A program made the translations under genes and the position numbers. A model generated the notes under the pieces. It ran no database searches, was not told where the DNA came from, and was given only the letters and a program-made list of their open reading frames with translations. Shown piece after piece: positions 43,810 through 52,244 of a stretch of DNA of 64,000 bases; the first letter of the stretch is position 1, and each line of letters opens with the position of its first letter. The stretch is from G963665925 sp963676345 (GTDB lineage Bacteria; Bacillota; Clostridia; Peptostreptococcales; Acidaminobacteraceae): contig CAXXTS010000006.1 of NCBI GenBank assembly GCA_963676345.2, forward strand, positions 558,001 to 622,000. Direction: 5' to 3'.

Positions 43810-45804
43810 ATGCAGGGGAAATATAAGTTTTCGTCTGCTGTGATGGGAATTGTGTTGGTGACTTTTGCTATTTTTGTTGCGGTTATGGCGTTGACCGTGA
43901 CGTATACAACGAAGTCAGCGTATATAATTGAAAGAAGTGCTATACGAGAAGAGGTTGAGCGCGCTGCAAAATCACAGTTAGAGATGGAAGCAAACGAAAT
44001 TCTGGAATATGCAAATCAAAGCAGAGCAGAAGCGGTAAAGGAAATGCGTATCGAGCTGAAAAGACGTGTCAATCAGGCCTACTCGTTGGCGCAGTACATA
44101 TACGTGTCCAATAAGGATTCTATGTCAATGGATGAGATTGAAGCAGAAATTGCAGAAGCCCTACGCAATGTACGTTATGATGGGGGTCAAGGCTATTTGT
44201 TTATGGACCGTTTTGATGGAGAGGTTTTACTCTATCCAGTGCATCCTGAAGAAGAGGGGAAAAATGTTCTGGATCTAGCTGATGAGTATGGAAATTTTGT
44301 GATTCGAGATGAAATTAACTTAGCGCAGATATTTGGCGAAGGTTTCGTTGAAGGCTACTGGACCATACCGGGAGAGACATCTGGAAAAGGCAGTCTTAAA
44401 GTGTCTTATGTAAAGCGTTTTGAAGGTCTTGACTGGTATATTGGAACCGGGATATACGAAGAAGTATACCTAAAGGAGAAAGAGACATCTATACTGGAAA
44501 GCATGCATATGCTTCAAAACACTAAATATGTCTATACGATTGCGGATACAAACGGGCAAATGCGCCTCGTGAATGACCAGCTTATAAACGGAAAAGAGCT
44601 TGTTGACGAGCAGATTCTATCAGTTGGGAGTCAAAATCCTCTAGGCGGGTACACTGAAACCTCGGGTTATGACGTTACAGGAAACGCGTTGAATTTATCC
44701 TATGTAAAACCAATTGAATCATGGGACTGGATGTTGGTTTTAAATGCTCATATTAGTGAAAGTTACACGGATCGAAAAGCTTACTATTTGAAAAGAACAG
44801 AGACGAGTCTAAATAGGATTATTCTTGTAACTGGGTTTATTCTTTTCTTTGGTATAACATTTTTAATACGTAAGCTTTCTAGAAAGATAGACAGATGCTT
44901 TGAACAGGTTGGTCGTGTTATTGATGGAGATCAGGACAGACTCTCTAAAAGCAGTTATCTATTTAAAGAGTTTCAAATGATTGCAGAGCATATTGATGAA
45001 CTTAAAAGGAAAGCAGGTCTACACCCAAGGGTTGTTGAAAAGCCTGTATTACCCGTACCCAAGGAAGTGAAAACATTAGTCGAGGGTGAGGCGGTAACGA
45101 CTCAGGCGCTACATGACTTAAATCATATTATTGAGCATAGCAGTGCACCTGGAGAAGAAAAACTGAAACTGAATGCGGTTGGAACCCATATAACCGAAGT
45201 CAGAAAATTGCTTAATAAACTCAGTCAAAATGATGATGATTTGAATCTGAATGAGGAGACGCTGGCATTTGAGGATTTACATTTGAAAGTTTTTACACAG
45301 GATGTAATGCAATTGATTTTAAGCGAGTATTCTTATAAGCCAGTCGATTTCAGGGTATTTTGTGACAGTGATTTGGTCGTTACGACCGATGCGCTTGTGC
45401 TCACTCAGATTTTTACGCACTTGACGACGAATGCTATTGAACATGGTTTTGTAAGTGGCAGTCAAGGAATGATCACCATTGAAGTGATTTATGACGATGA
45501 CTATTTAAGGATTTATTATAATGACAATGGTCAAGGTATGGACCCTGATATACAAGAACGTATTTTTGAACCCTATTTTTCGACCACAGCCATGAAAGGC
45601 AGTGCAGGCATGGGATTGACTGAAGCCTTTAGTCTGGTTCAAGATAAACTTGGCGGTGCCCTAAACTGTTCAAGTAGACCAGGGTATGGTACGGACTTTT
45701 TTATTGACATACCTGGAATTGGTCCCGGCCTATGGATTATCGCACCCTATAACGCGAGTCACCTAAGAAAAATTGAGCGAGAAGAAGAAGCGGAAATATC
45801 ATAA
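43810..45804 (+). CDS. Double-Cache sensor histidine kinase
   Basis: The 664-residue protein has a membrane segment at about 8-30, then two tandem Cache-2 modules (QGYLFMDRFDGEVLLYP and DWYIGTGIYEEVY; a second with KYVYTIADTNGQM and DWMLVLNAHISES). A second membrane segment follows (about 335-352) and a C-terminal HATPase domain with TNAIEHGF (N box), DNGQGMDPDIQERIFEPYFS and GSAGMGL. The likely phospho-His region is TTQALHDLNHIIEH, a weak HisKA. No response regulator is adjacent. I prefer ATG 43810, 9 nt after GGGAGAAGG, over the GTG at 43771. Confidence 0.85.
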   Translation: MQGKYKFSSAVMGIVLVTFAIFVAVMALTVTYTTKSAYIIERSAIREEVERAAKSQLEMEANEILEYANQSRAEAVKEMRIELKRRVNQAYSLAQYIYVSNKDSMSMDEIEAEIAEALRNVRYDGGQGYLFMDRFDGEVLLYPVHPEEEGKNVLDLADEYGNFVIRDEINLAQIFGEGFVEGYWTIPGETSGKGSLKVSYVKRFEGLDWYIGTGIYEEVYLKEKETSILESMHMLQNTKYVYTIADTNGQMRLVNDQLINGKELVDEQILSVGSQNPLGGYTETSGYDVTGNALNLSYVKPIESWDWMLVLNAHISESYTDRKAYYLKRTETSLNRIILVTGFILFFGITFLIRKLSRKIDRCFEQVGRVIDGDQDRLSKSSYLFKEFQMIAEHIDELKRKAGLHPRVVEKPVLPVPKEVKTLVEGEAVTTQALHDLNHIIEHSSAPGEEKLKLNAVGTHITEVRKLLNKLSQNDDDLNLNEETLAFEDLHLKVFTQDVMQLILSEYSYKPVDFRVFCDSDLVVTTDALVLTQIFTHLTTNAIEHGFVSGSQGMITIEVIYDDDYLRIYYNDNGQGMDPDIQERIFEPYFSTTAMKGSAGMGLTEAFSLVQDKLGGALNCSSRPGYGTDFFIDIPGIGPGLWIIAPYNASHLRKIEREEEAEIS

Positions 45805-45846
45805 AAAGAAAGGCGTGGCTGAAAGTCGGCGTTTTCAGGCAAGCTG

Positions 45847-45884
45847 AGGCGACCATCGTGTTTACACGAATGGTCGCCTTTTAT
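45847..45884. terminator. Intrinsic terminator after the histidine kinase
   Basis: AGGCGACCAT and ATGGTCGCCT form a 10-bp stem extended by GTG/CAC, followed by TTTT. Confidence 0.85.
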
Positions 45885-45954
45885 TATTGAACCTATTGGG
45901 CGTGTCTAAGAATCAAGGCAACTAGAGCTTGTAGGTTTGAAGACATGGAGCAGT

Positions 45955-46623
45955 TCACTTTCTCAAGAGCTCATAAGCCTTGTTGGCGTCTTCACGAGTT
46001 GCTACCAGAAAAACTTGATCATGGCTGTTGATGAGTGTGTTGCCCCGTGGAATAATGAGTTCATCCTTAACCTGATCAAAAATTCCTGCAATAAGGCAGT
46101 TTTGGGGGAAGTGAGGCGATGAGGCGACTTGGCTGACGGTCATTCCTGAAACTTTGCTGTTTTCTGGAATGGTGACAATACTGATTTCTGCTTTCCCACC
46201 ACGCAGGGAAGCCACACGACGAATTTCTGGATTATCAATGTCCCATACAAATTTTTTGACCATCATCTGTACAGTACCGGCAATGTTTGTAGCCCCTGCA
46301 AGCTTATAGGCATCTTCATATTCAGGGTCACGCATACGAACAAATATGTGCTTTACGCCGAAGTTCTTAGCGAGCAGTGTGAAAATAAGGTTGTCTTCAT
46401 CGTTGGGCATTACAGCGAGGGCATAGTCGCACTTTTCAATTCCTGCATCTTTAACGATGGAAATGTTGGTAGAGCTCCCGTGAATACTGACTGCACCGTA
46501 CTTGGCATAAATGTGTTCACAAGCGCTTTTATCCTTATCTATGACCACAATATCATGCTTTTTACTCAAATTTTTAGTAATACTACGTCCGACAATGCCA
46601 CCACCAGCAATGATAATATACAT
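45955..46623 (-). CDS. trkA: Trk-type potassium channel regulator (TrkA/KtrA-like)
   Basis: The 222-residue protein has an N-terminal RCK domain (MYIIIAGGGIVGRSI is the NAD/ATP-binding glycine loop, VVIDKDKSACEHI) and a C-terminal TrkA_C domain (KVSGMTVSQVA onward). It gates the membrane partner TrkH/KtrB according to nucleotide. ATG 46623 lies 6 nt after AAGGAGG. It follows trkH on the same strand after 36 bp. Size matches a one-RCK KtrA-type protein. Confidence 0.92.
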   Translation of the reverse strand: MYIIIAGGGIVGRSITKNLSKKHDIVVIDKDKSACEHIYAKYGAVSIHGSSTNISIVKDAGIEKCDYALAVMPNDEDNLIFTLLAKNFGVKHIFVRMRDPEYEDAYKLAGATNIAGTVQMMVKKFVWDIDNPEIRRVASLRGGKAEISIVTIPENSKVSGMTVSQVASSPHFPQNCLIAGIFDQVKDELIIPRGNTLINSHDQVFLVATREDANKAYELLRK

Positions 46624-46659
46624 AACAAGCCTCCTTATCATACATATACGACTATGGGG

Positions 46660-48150
46660 TTATCGTAAAAGTGTTTTCCAAGCCCTTCGCTGAAATAGAA
46701 CAAACAGCGGAAGCATTTCGAGTCTACCGGCAAGCATACCGAAAATGTAAGTATATTTAATAATGGGTGAAAGTGTCTGCATTTTGCTGACACTAAAGAA
46801 AAATGGGCCCATATTGCCAACCGCACTTGCCATACCGGATATGGCACTAAAGGCATCCAGGTCAGAAAAAAGGGCAGTGATCCCCGCGCCAATAGCAATG
46901 AGCATAATCCAAATATAAAGCAGACCGGATACTTTTAAAATCTCATCATTTTCGATGGGCGTCTTATTGAGCGTGACGGGAATAACAGAACCACGTGGGT
47001 AATAAATATGCTTTATTTCGCGCTTGTAGAGTTTTGAAATAATAAGGGTACGCACCACTTTTATACCGCCAGCCGTTGAGCCAACGCACCCACCAATAAG
47101 CATGAGGGCAATAAAGAGCTGTTTTGCCAAGGCTGGAAAGAATGCACTTCCAATGTCTGCGGTACCGTAACCTGTAGAAGTAATGAGTGAAACCACTTGA
47201 AAAAGTGTTGTTCGAAAATAAGATTCAAAGTTTATCCAGTCATTACTTTGAGCATATATAGAAATGAGGATCAGTACTGAAAATCCTGAAATGATTTTAA
47301 AAAAGCCTTGCGTTTCTTCATCGTGCATCGGCACACGAAAGTGTCCTGTCATCCAGTAGAAATGCATAAGAAAATTCATGCCACCAAGCGCCATAAAAAG
47401 AATAATGACGTATTCAATGGTTCTTGCGTAGGGATATCCTGCAAGTGCATAGTATCCAACACTGGCATCATGGTTGGAAAACCCACCTGTTGAGAGGCTG
47501 GTCAAGGCATGAATTAAAGCATCAAAGCTTGGCATGCCAAGAGCCCATAATATTGTAAATTCAAGGAAGATAAACAGACCATAAATGCCCCAAAAAATCT
47601 GAATGGTTCTGAAAATGTTTGGTACTGGACGTGAGGTGCTAATTTTGTGACTTTCAGCTGTAAAGAGTTGCCATATGTCGCCTTCGTTCTGAAAGGTAAC
47701 AAAGAGAAAGAAGGTTAAAATACCAAGTCCACCGACCCCTTGTATAAGGCTTCGCCATAAAAGAATAGGGTGGGACATGGTATCTAAGCCGGTAAAAACG
47801 GTAATGCCAGTTGTTGTGAAACCAGAAACAGATTCAAAAAAGGCATCCACAAACGAGACATTTAACCCAATCATAAAGGGTATGCCACCAACAAGGGAAA
47901 CGCCAATCCAAGCCAAGGCACACAAAATCATACCCCCGGAAAGATTAAGTGCGGGATGCTCTTTAGGTTTGAATTTTAAACTGATCATGCCAGCAAGCAG
48001 GGACACTGTAATGCTGACTGTAAATCCTTGAATGACGCTGTCAGAATCACCAATAATGATTGAATAGATTAAGGGCAGAAGGAGTAATCCGCTCAGAATT
48101 AGAAAGAGCCAGCCGAGCAGATAGATTATTTGATGTATGCGATCGTTCAA
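46660..48150 (-). CDS. trkH: TrkH/KtrB-type potassium uptake protein
   Basis: The 496-residue membrane protein has four M1-P-M2 repeats with selectivity-loop residues such as SGFTTTGITVF, LSTGGFSNH, TSTGYGTADI and ASAVGNMGP. It imports K+ coupled to Na+ or H+ with its RCK partner. The start is TTG at 48150, after GGGGGTG; no ATG gives the family N-terminus. It is transcribed together with trkA. Confidence 0.93.
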   Translation of the reverse strand: MNDRIHQIIYLLGWLFLILSGLLLLPLIYSIIIGDSDSVIQGFTVSITVSLLAGMISLKFKPKEHPALNLSGGMILCALAWIGVSLVGGIPFMIGLNVSFVDAFFESVSGFTTTGITVFTGLDTMSHPILLWRSLIQGVGGLGILTFFLFVTFQNEGDIWQLFTAESHKISTSRPVPNIFRTIQIFWGIYGLFIFLEFTILWALGMPSFDALIHALTSLSTGGFSNHDASVGYYALAGYPYARTIEYVIILFMALGGMNFLMHFYWMTGHFRVPMHDEETQGFFKIISGFSVLILISIYAQSNDWINFESYFRTTLFQVVSLITSTGYGTADIGSAFFPALAKQLFIALMLIGGCVGSTAGGIKVVRTLIISKLYKREIKHIYYPRGSVIPVTLNKTPIENDEILKVSGLLYIWIMLIAIGAGITALFSDLDAFSAISGMASAVGNMGPFFFSVSKMQTLSPIIKYTYIFGMLAGRLEMLPLFVLFQRRAWKTLLR

Positions 48151-48339
48151 TAGAACACCCCCTTATGTTTTATTAATACGGTAAAATGTAGATTAATACG
48201 CAGAATAATCTTCATTTTAGAAAAATCACTAAAAAGATGTATAATTCTATTGACGATGGGGAAAAGCCATGATATATTAAGTGTAACGAATACAAAAGTG
48301 AAATTAATACAAAATAGATTGAGAGAGGATGTTTTAAAG

Positions 48340-48852
48340 ATGAGAAAAGAAGCGATTACATTTGGCGGCAATCCGATGACACTAAGAGGCGAAGCGATTC
48401 AAGTAGGACAAAAGGCGCCGAATTTTAGTTCGGTTCAGCAAGACCTAAAAGCCTATGATTTTTATGAAAGTACAAAGGGCAAGGTAAAAGTTATTTCGGT
48501 AGCACCTTCCATTGATACGGGTGTGTGCTCACTACAGACTATTCGCTTTAATGAAGAAGCGGGCAAACTAAAGGACGACGTACAAATTGTCACTGTGACA
48601 GTGGATCTTCCTTTTGCTCAGAAGCGCTATTGTGCAGCTGAAGGCATTGAAAACATTGATGTAGTTTCCGACCATAAGAATTTGGATTTCGGCGATAAAT
48701 ACGGCTTTGCCATTGAAGAGCTTAGACTCTTATCAAGAGGTATTGTCGTGGCTGATCAAGATAACCAAGTGAAATATGTTGAGTATGTAAGTGAAGTAAC
48801 TGAGCACCCGGATTATGACAAAGCGCTGGAAGTCATTCAATCACTGATTTAA
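48340..48852 (+). CDS. tpx: Thiol peroxidase (Tpx-type peroxiredoxin)
   Basis: The 170-residue enzyme reduces hydroperoxides with thioredoxin. The peroxidatic Cys is in APSIDTGVCSLQT and the resolving Cys in AQKRYCAAEGI; VDLPFAQKR is characteristic. ATG 48340 gives the normal N-terminus (ITFGGNPMTLRGEAIQVGQK). Both cysteines are encoded as Cys, not Sec. It is a single gene. Confidence 0.95.
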   Translation: MRKEAITFGGNPMTLRGEAIQVGQKAPNFSSVQQDLKAYDFYESTKGKVKVISVAPSIDTGVCSLQTIRFNEEAGKLKDDVQIVTVTVDLPFAQKRYCAAEGIENIDVVSDHKNLDFGDKYGFAIEELRLLSRGIVVADQDNQVKYVEYVSEVTEHPDYDKALEVIQSLI

Positions 48853-48869
48853 TGACATAAGAGCCCTAC

Positions 48870-48898
48870 TTGACGAACCTGGTATCCTGTGCTACTAT
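48870..48898 (+). promoter_or_regulatory. Promoter upstream of the FMN riboswitch
   Basis: TTGACG and TACTAT are spaced by 17 bp, directly before the riboswitch. Confidence 0.65.
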
Positions 48899-48916
48899 TA
48901 ATTCAAAATTAAGACA

Positions 48917-49022
48917 TTCTTCAGGGCAGGGTGAAATTCCCGACCGGCGGTAAAGTCCGCGAGCCGAAAGGTTGATCTGGTGCAATTCCAGAACCGACAG
49001 TAAAGTCTGGATGGAAGAAGAT
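48917..49022 (+). promoter_or_regulatory. FMN riboswitch (RFN element)
   Basis: The conserved RFN blocks are present in order: TCTTCAGGGCAGGGTGAAAT, TTCCCGACCGGCGGTAAAGT, GATCTGGTGCAATTCC, GAACCGACAGTAAAGT, and the closing GGATGGAAGAAG, which pairs with the start of the element. FMN binding should stop expression of the riboflavin transporter downstream, through the terminator at 49057-49088. Confidence 0.97.
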
Positions 49023-49056
49023 GTGTAATATTCGTAAATGCGCGATGAATAAACAT

Positions 49057-49088
49057 GTCCCTGAATGAATTGTTTCAGGGACTTTTTT
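49057..49088 (+). terminator. Expression-platform terminator of the FMN riboswitch
   Basis: GTCCCTGAA pairs with TTTCAGGGAC and is followed by six Ts, which fits an FMN-dependent transcription terminator. Confidence 0.9.
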
Positions 49089-49166
49089 ATGTGCAATTAT
49101 ATGAGCAAATACATAAAGCGAAAGACCTGAATGACATATTGCTATTATACCTTAGGAGGCCTTGCC

Positions 49167-49757
49167 ATGAATCGACAATCATCTGTTAACCTGATGGTTA
49201 AAATTGCACTACTGAGTGTAATTTCATTTGTAATTATGTTTATCGAATTTCCACTACCGCTTTTCCCGCCGTTTTTAAAGATTGATTTAAGCGACATTGG
49301 AGCACTGGTTGGAGCGTTTGCATTTGGACCGCTTGCAGGCATTGCCATTGAGCTGCTTAAAAACATCCTGCATCTAATGCGTACTTCAACAGGTGGTGTT
49401 GGAGAACTTGCCAACTTTATCGTAGGCGCAGCACTGGTTGGACCAGCAGGCTTTATCTATGTGAGAAAGAAATCTATGAAAACAGCGGTAATAGGTTTGG
49501 TTTTAGGTACAGTTGTTATGGCAATTGTTGGTGCGGCGGCTAACTATTTTATTCTGATTCCATTCTATGAGAACTTTATGCCAATTGATCAAATTATTCA
49601 AATGGCACAAGCTGCCAACTCACTTATTGTTGATTTGAAATCCTACATTTTGTATGCGGTTATTCCATTCAACATGTTAAAAGGAATTGTAGTGAGTGTG
49701 CTGACACTGTTGATTTACAAACGTATTTCTCCACTGCTCCATTCGGGCATTCAATAA
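49167..49757 (+). CDS. ribU: Riboflavin ECF transporter S-component
   Basis: The 196-residue protein has five to six membrane segments and the RibU-type phrase FIEFPLPLFPPFLKIDLSDI, followed by GPLAGIAIELLKNILHL and TGGVGELANF. It captures riboflavin for uptake with an ECF module. The upstream FMN riboswitch confirms the role. ATG 49167 follows AGGAGG. Confidence 0.95.
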   Translation: MNRQSSVNLMVKIALLSVISFVIMFIEFPLPLFPPFLKIDLSDIGALVGAFAFGPLAGIAIELLKNILHLMRTSTGGVGELANFIVGAALVGPAGFIYVRKKSMKTAVIGLVLGTVVMAIVGAAANYFILIPFYENFMPIDQIIQMAQAANSLIVDLKSYILYAVIPFNMLKGIVVSVLTLLIYKRISPLLHSGIQ

Positions 49758-49790
49758 GCAATCAGTACTCAATATACAATGAATTTTGCA

Positions 49791-49845
49791 AAGAACCGAT
49801 GACTGGCCCAATGAGATCCATGCGCCACAAGCGGTTCTTTTTTTG
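49791..49845 (+). terminator. Intrinsic terminator after ribU
   Basis: AAGAACCG and CGGTTCTT form the base stem, with an inner TGGC/GCCA pairing, then a T-run. Confidence 0.75.
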
Positions 49846-49964
49846 CGTGTTCACATTGTATTTTCTTATACTGTATTATATGAAAAAAATCATATTGCAA
49901 TTTTGTTTCGGGAGGCGTAGAATTACAGTAATGTGATTTGGACATTAAGATAGGAGAATTCATT

Positions 49965-50891
49965 ATGAAGCAGAATAAACTGACAGGCATTATTGCCATA
50001 CTCGTTGCTGTTTTTGTATGGGGCATCTCATTTGTGAATATTCGTGTCGCAATTCAGGTGATTCCAGCTATGACATTAGGCGGACTACGCTTTGCAATTG
50101 CAAGTGTACTGCTGTTTATTGTAATGCGGCTAAGACGGGAAAGTTTAGTGCTTCAGCGCGAAGACTTCTTCAATGTGTTTATTGCTGGCGCAATTGGCAT
50201 TACCATTTACTTTTATTTTGAGAACAATGGTGTTAAGTATACATCCGCTTCGGCAGCATCCCTAATTATTGCGAGTATTCCAGTGTTTTCAGTGATTATT
50301 GAAAGCCTGATTTATAAAAAAGGCGTAACGAAAAAGACCATTGTCAGCTTGGCCTGTTCGATTGTTGGCGTTTGCTTAGTCGTAGGTCTTGATCTTAAAA
50401 CTTTAATCGGATCAGGGTACATTAAGGGCTACTTAATGATGGGTGGTGCTGTGGTTTCATGGGTTGCATATTCAGTAACTTCAACGCCGCTGTTTGAAAA
50501 GTATAGCCAGCTCAAGGTACTTTTCTGGCAATCCATAGTAGGGTTGGCATGCTTTACACCATTCGCTATGATGGAAAACACAGTTTGGGCAGATATTACT
50601 CAAGAGATGTGGATTCACGTTGTGATTCTAGGTGTATTTGCATCGGCAGTCGGATTTTGGGTTTATCTCTATGCACTCGATGTTCTGGGAATCGGTGAAT
50701 CGTCATACTATTTGAACCTGATACCAGTAGTAACAATCATTGCGGGCTACTTTTACCTGGGAGAAACACTCACTACCATTCAACTGTTTGGAGGACTGGT
50801 TATCATCTTATCTGTATTTATGATTTCAACAGGTACAAAAGCGGATAATCATGAGCTTACGGACAAAACATTGGCTAAGGAAACTGCATAG
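49965..50891 (+). CDS. EamA-family (DMT) transporter
   Basis: The 308-residue protein has ten membrane segments and the two EamA repeats (IAILVAVFVWGISFVNI and LMMGGAVVSWVAYSV). Family members export amino acids, purines or drugs. ATG 49965 follows TAGGAGA. It is a single gene with a strong terminator, beyond which copy D of the repeat family begins. Substrate unknown. Confidence 0.88.
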   Translation: MKQNKLTGIIAILVAVFVWGISFVNIRVAIQVIPAMTLGGLRFAIASVLLFIVMRLRRESLVLQREDFFNVFIAGAIGITIYFYFENNGVKYTSASAASLIIASIPVFSVIIESLIYKKGVTKKTIVSLACSIVGVCLVVGLDLKTLIGSGYIKGYLMMGGAVVSWVAYSVTSTPLFEKYSQLKVLFWQSIVGLACFTPFAMMENTVWADITQEMWIHVVILGVFASAVGFWVYLYALDVLGIGESSYYLNLIPVVTIIAGYFYLGETLTTIQLFGGLVIILSVFMISTGTKADNHELTDKTLAKETA

Positions 50892-50954
50892 CAGTTATAC
50901 AATTATATTGAAGTCCATCACATGAATAATCTAAATTAGATAAAGTCAAACTTG

Positions 50955-51003
50955 ATCCAGCTTACAGGGTGTACAGTGTGCGCCCTGCAAGCTGGATTTT
51001 TAC
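50955..51003 (+). terminator. Intrinsic terminator after the EamA gene
   Basis: ATCCAGCTT/AAGCTGGAT and CAGGG/CCCTG pair in a long stem, followed by a T-run. Confidence 0.9.
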
Positions 51004-51140
51004 TTTTCTCGAAAGGTAAAGAAATAATAGGTATGAATATGTAGATATTCCCTTGTGTTTGAACAAAAAATAATATACCTAGAATCTAGGTATATGGCGT
51101 GACTCCCGACATGGGTAGGTGCAGGTTGCCGTGCGGTTCA
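51004..51140 (+). repeat. Repeat family copy D (degenerate)
   Basis: The left block is recognisable as GAAAGGTAAAGAAAT. The right block reads GGTATATGGCGTGACT (51089-51104) and continues with CGACATGGG, then a damaged hairpin (GTTGCC). Between them lies a shorter palindrome (ATATACCTAGA/TCTAGGTATAT, 51073-51095). This copy looks older than A to C, and has only one right-block unit. Confidence 0.65.
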
Positions 51141-51276
51141 TTAAAATTAGATTAACATTTTTCTGGGACGCAGGAAAGGCGAAGGGCCTTGTGAAATATA
51201 GGTAAGGAAGATGGGCAAAAATTGTATCTGTGGTGAAAACACAGTATTAATAAATATCAGAGAAGGATGTGAAAAC

Positions 51277-52212
51277 ATGGCACTGCTTGAAGTGAAGAAT
51301 CTCTCAAAATCTTATGGAACACTTAAAGCTGTAAACAACATAGCATTTAAAGTTGAAGAAGGCGAAATTATAGGCCTGCTTGGACCCAATGGCGCTGGAA
51401 AATCAACGACGATTTCCATGATTTCTACGCTGCTGAAGCCAGAAAGCGGGGAAATCCTTTATAAAGGAAAAGATATTGTAAGTCATCCTAAGGCCATACA
51501 GAAGGTGCTGGGCATTGTACCGCAGGAAATAGCACTTTACCCAACACTTTCAGGTTATGACAATCTCAAATTTTGGGGACAGGCGTATGGTGTAACTGGA
51601 AAAAGACTCAAAGAGCGCATCGAAACAGTTTCTAAAATCATTGGCATTGATGCCCGTTTAAAGGATAAAGTCGAGCAGTACTCCGGAGGCATGAAACGAC
51701 GGATTAATATTGGTGCAGCCCTCCTGCACGAACCTGAGCTTCTTATTATGGATGAACCGACGGTTGGGATTGATCCGCAGTCTAGAAATCATATTTTGGA
51801 TACGGTTCTTGAACTCAATAAGCAGGGGATGACCATCATTTATACGAGTCACTATATGGAGGAAGTTGAGTATCTGTGCCGTAATATTCACATTATGGAT
51901 AGTGGTCAAATAATTGCTTCTGGAACACAAGATGACTTGATTGAAATTATTGAGGGTGAAAGAAAGATTGTAATTCAGTTAAACAGCACTTCGCAAAGCT
52001 TTGTTGAAAGTCTGAGTACGATAACAGGTGTCGAACGTGTCGAAGCAGAAGGTCATATGGTGTGTATTTTTACGAAAAATGGTAAGAATATCATCCGTGA
52101 TGCACTGGACAAGGCGATGGCACAAAATGTTGGCGTTGAGTCCCTTGAAGTCATTAAGCCAAATCTGGAATCGGTATTCCTGCATCTGACAGGCAAGGCA
52201 CTCAGAGACTAA
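51277..52212 (+). CDS. ABC-2 type transporter ATP-binding protein
   Basis: The 311-residue ATPase has Walker A GPNGAGKST, Q-loop VPQEIALYP, signature YSGGMKRR, Walker B LLIMDEPT and H-loop TSHY, with a C-terminal extension usual for drug/lipid exporters. ATG 51277 follows AGAAGGATG. Two ABC-2 permease genes follow. The gap upstream (51141-51276) contains a small hairpin (AAGGC/GGCCTT) and no gene. Confidence 0.93.
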   Translation: MALLEVKNLSKSYGTLKAVNNIAFKVEEGEIIGLLGPNGAGKSTTISMISTLLKPESGEILYKGKDIVSHPKAIQKVLGIVPQEIALYPTLSGYDNLKFWGQAYGVTGKRLKERIETVSKIIGIDARLKDKVEQYSGGMKRRINIGAALLHEPELLIMDEPTVGIDPQSRNHILDTVLELNKQGMTIIYTSHYMEEVEYLCRNIHIMDSGQIIASGTQDDLIEIIEGERKIVIQLNSTSQSFVESLSTITGVERVEAEGHMVCIFTKNGKNIIRDALDKAMAQNVGVESLEVIKPNLESVFLHLTGKALRD

Positions 52213-52244
52213 ACAAAATATACAAACATTTAAGAGGAGGCAAA

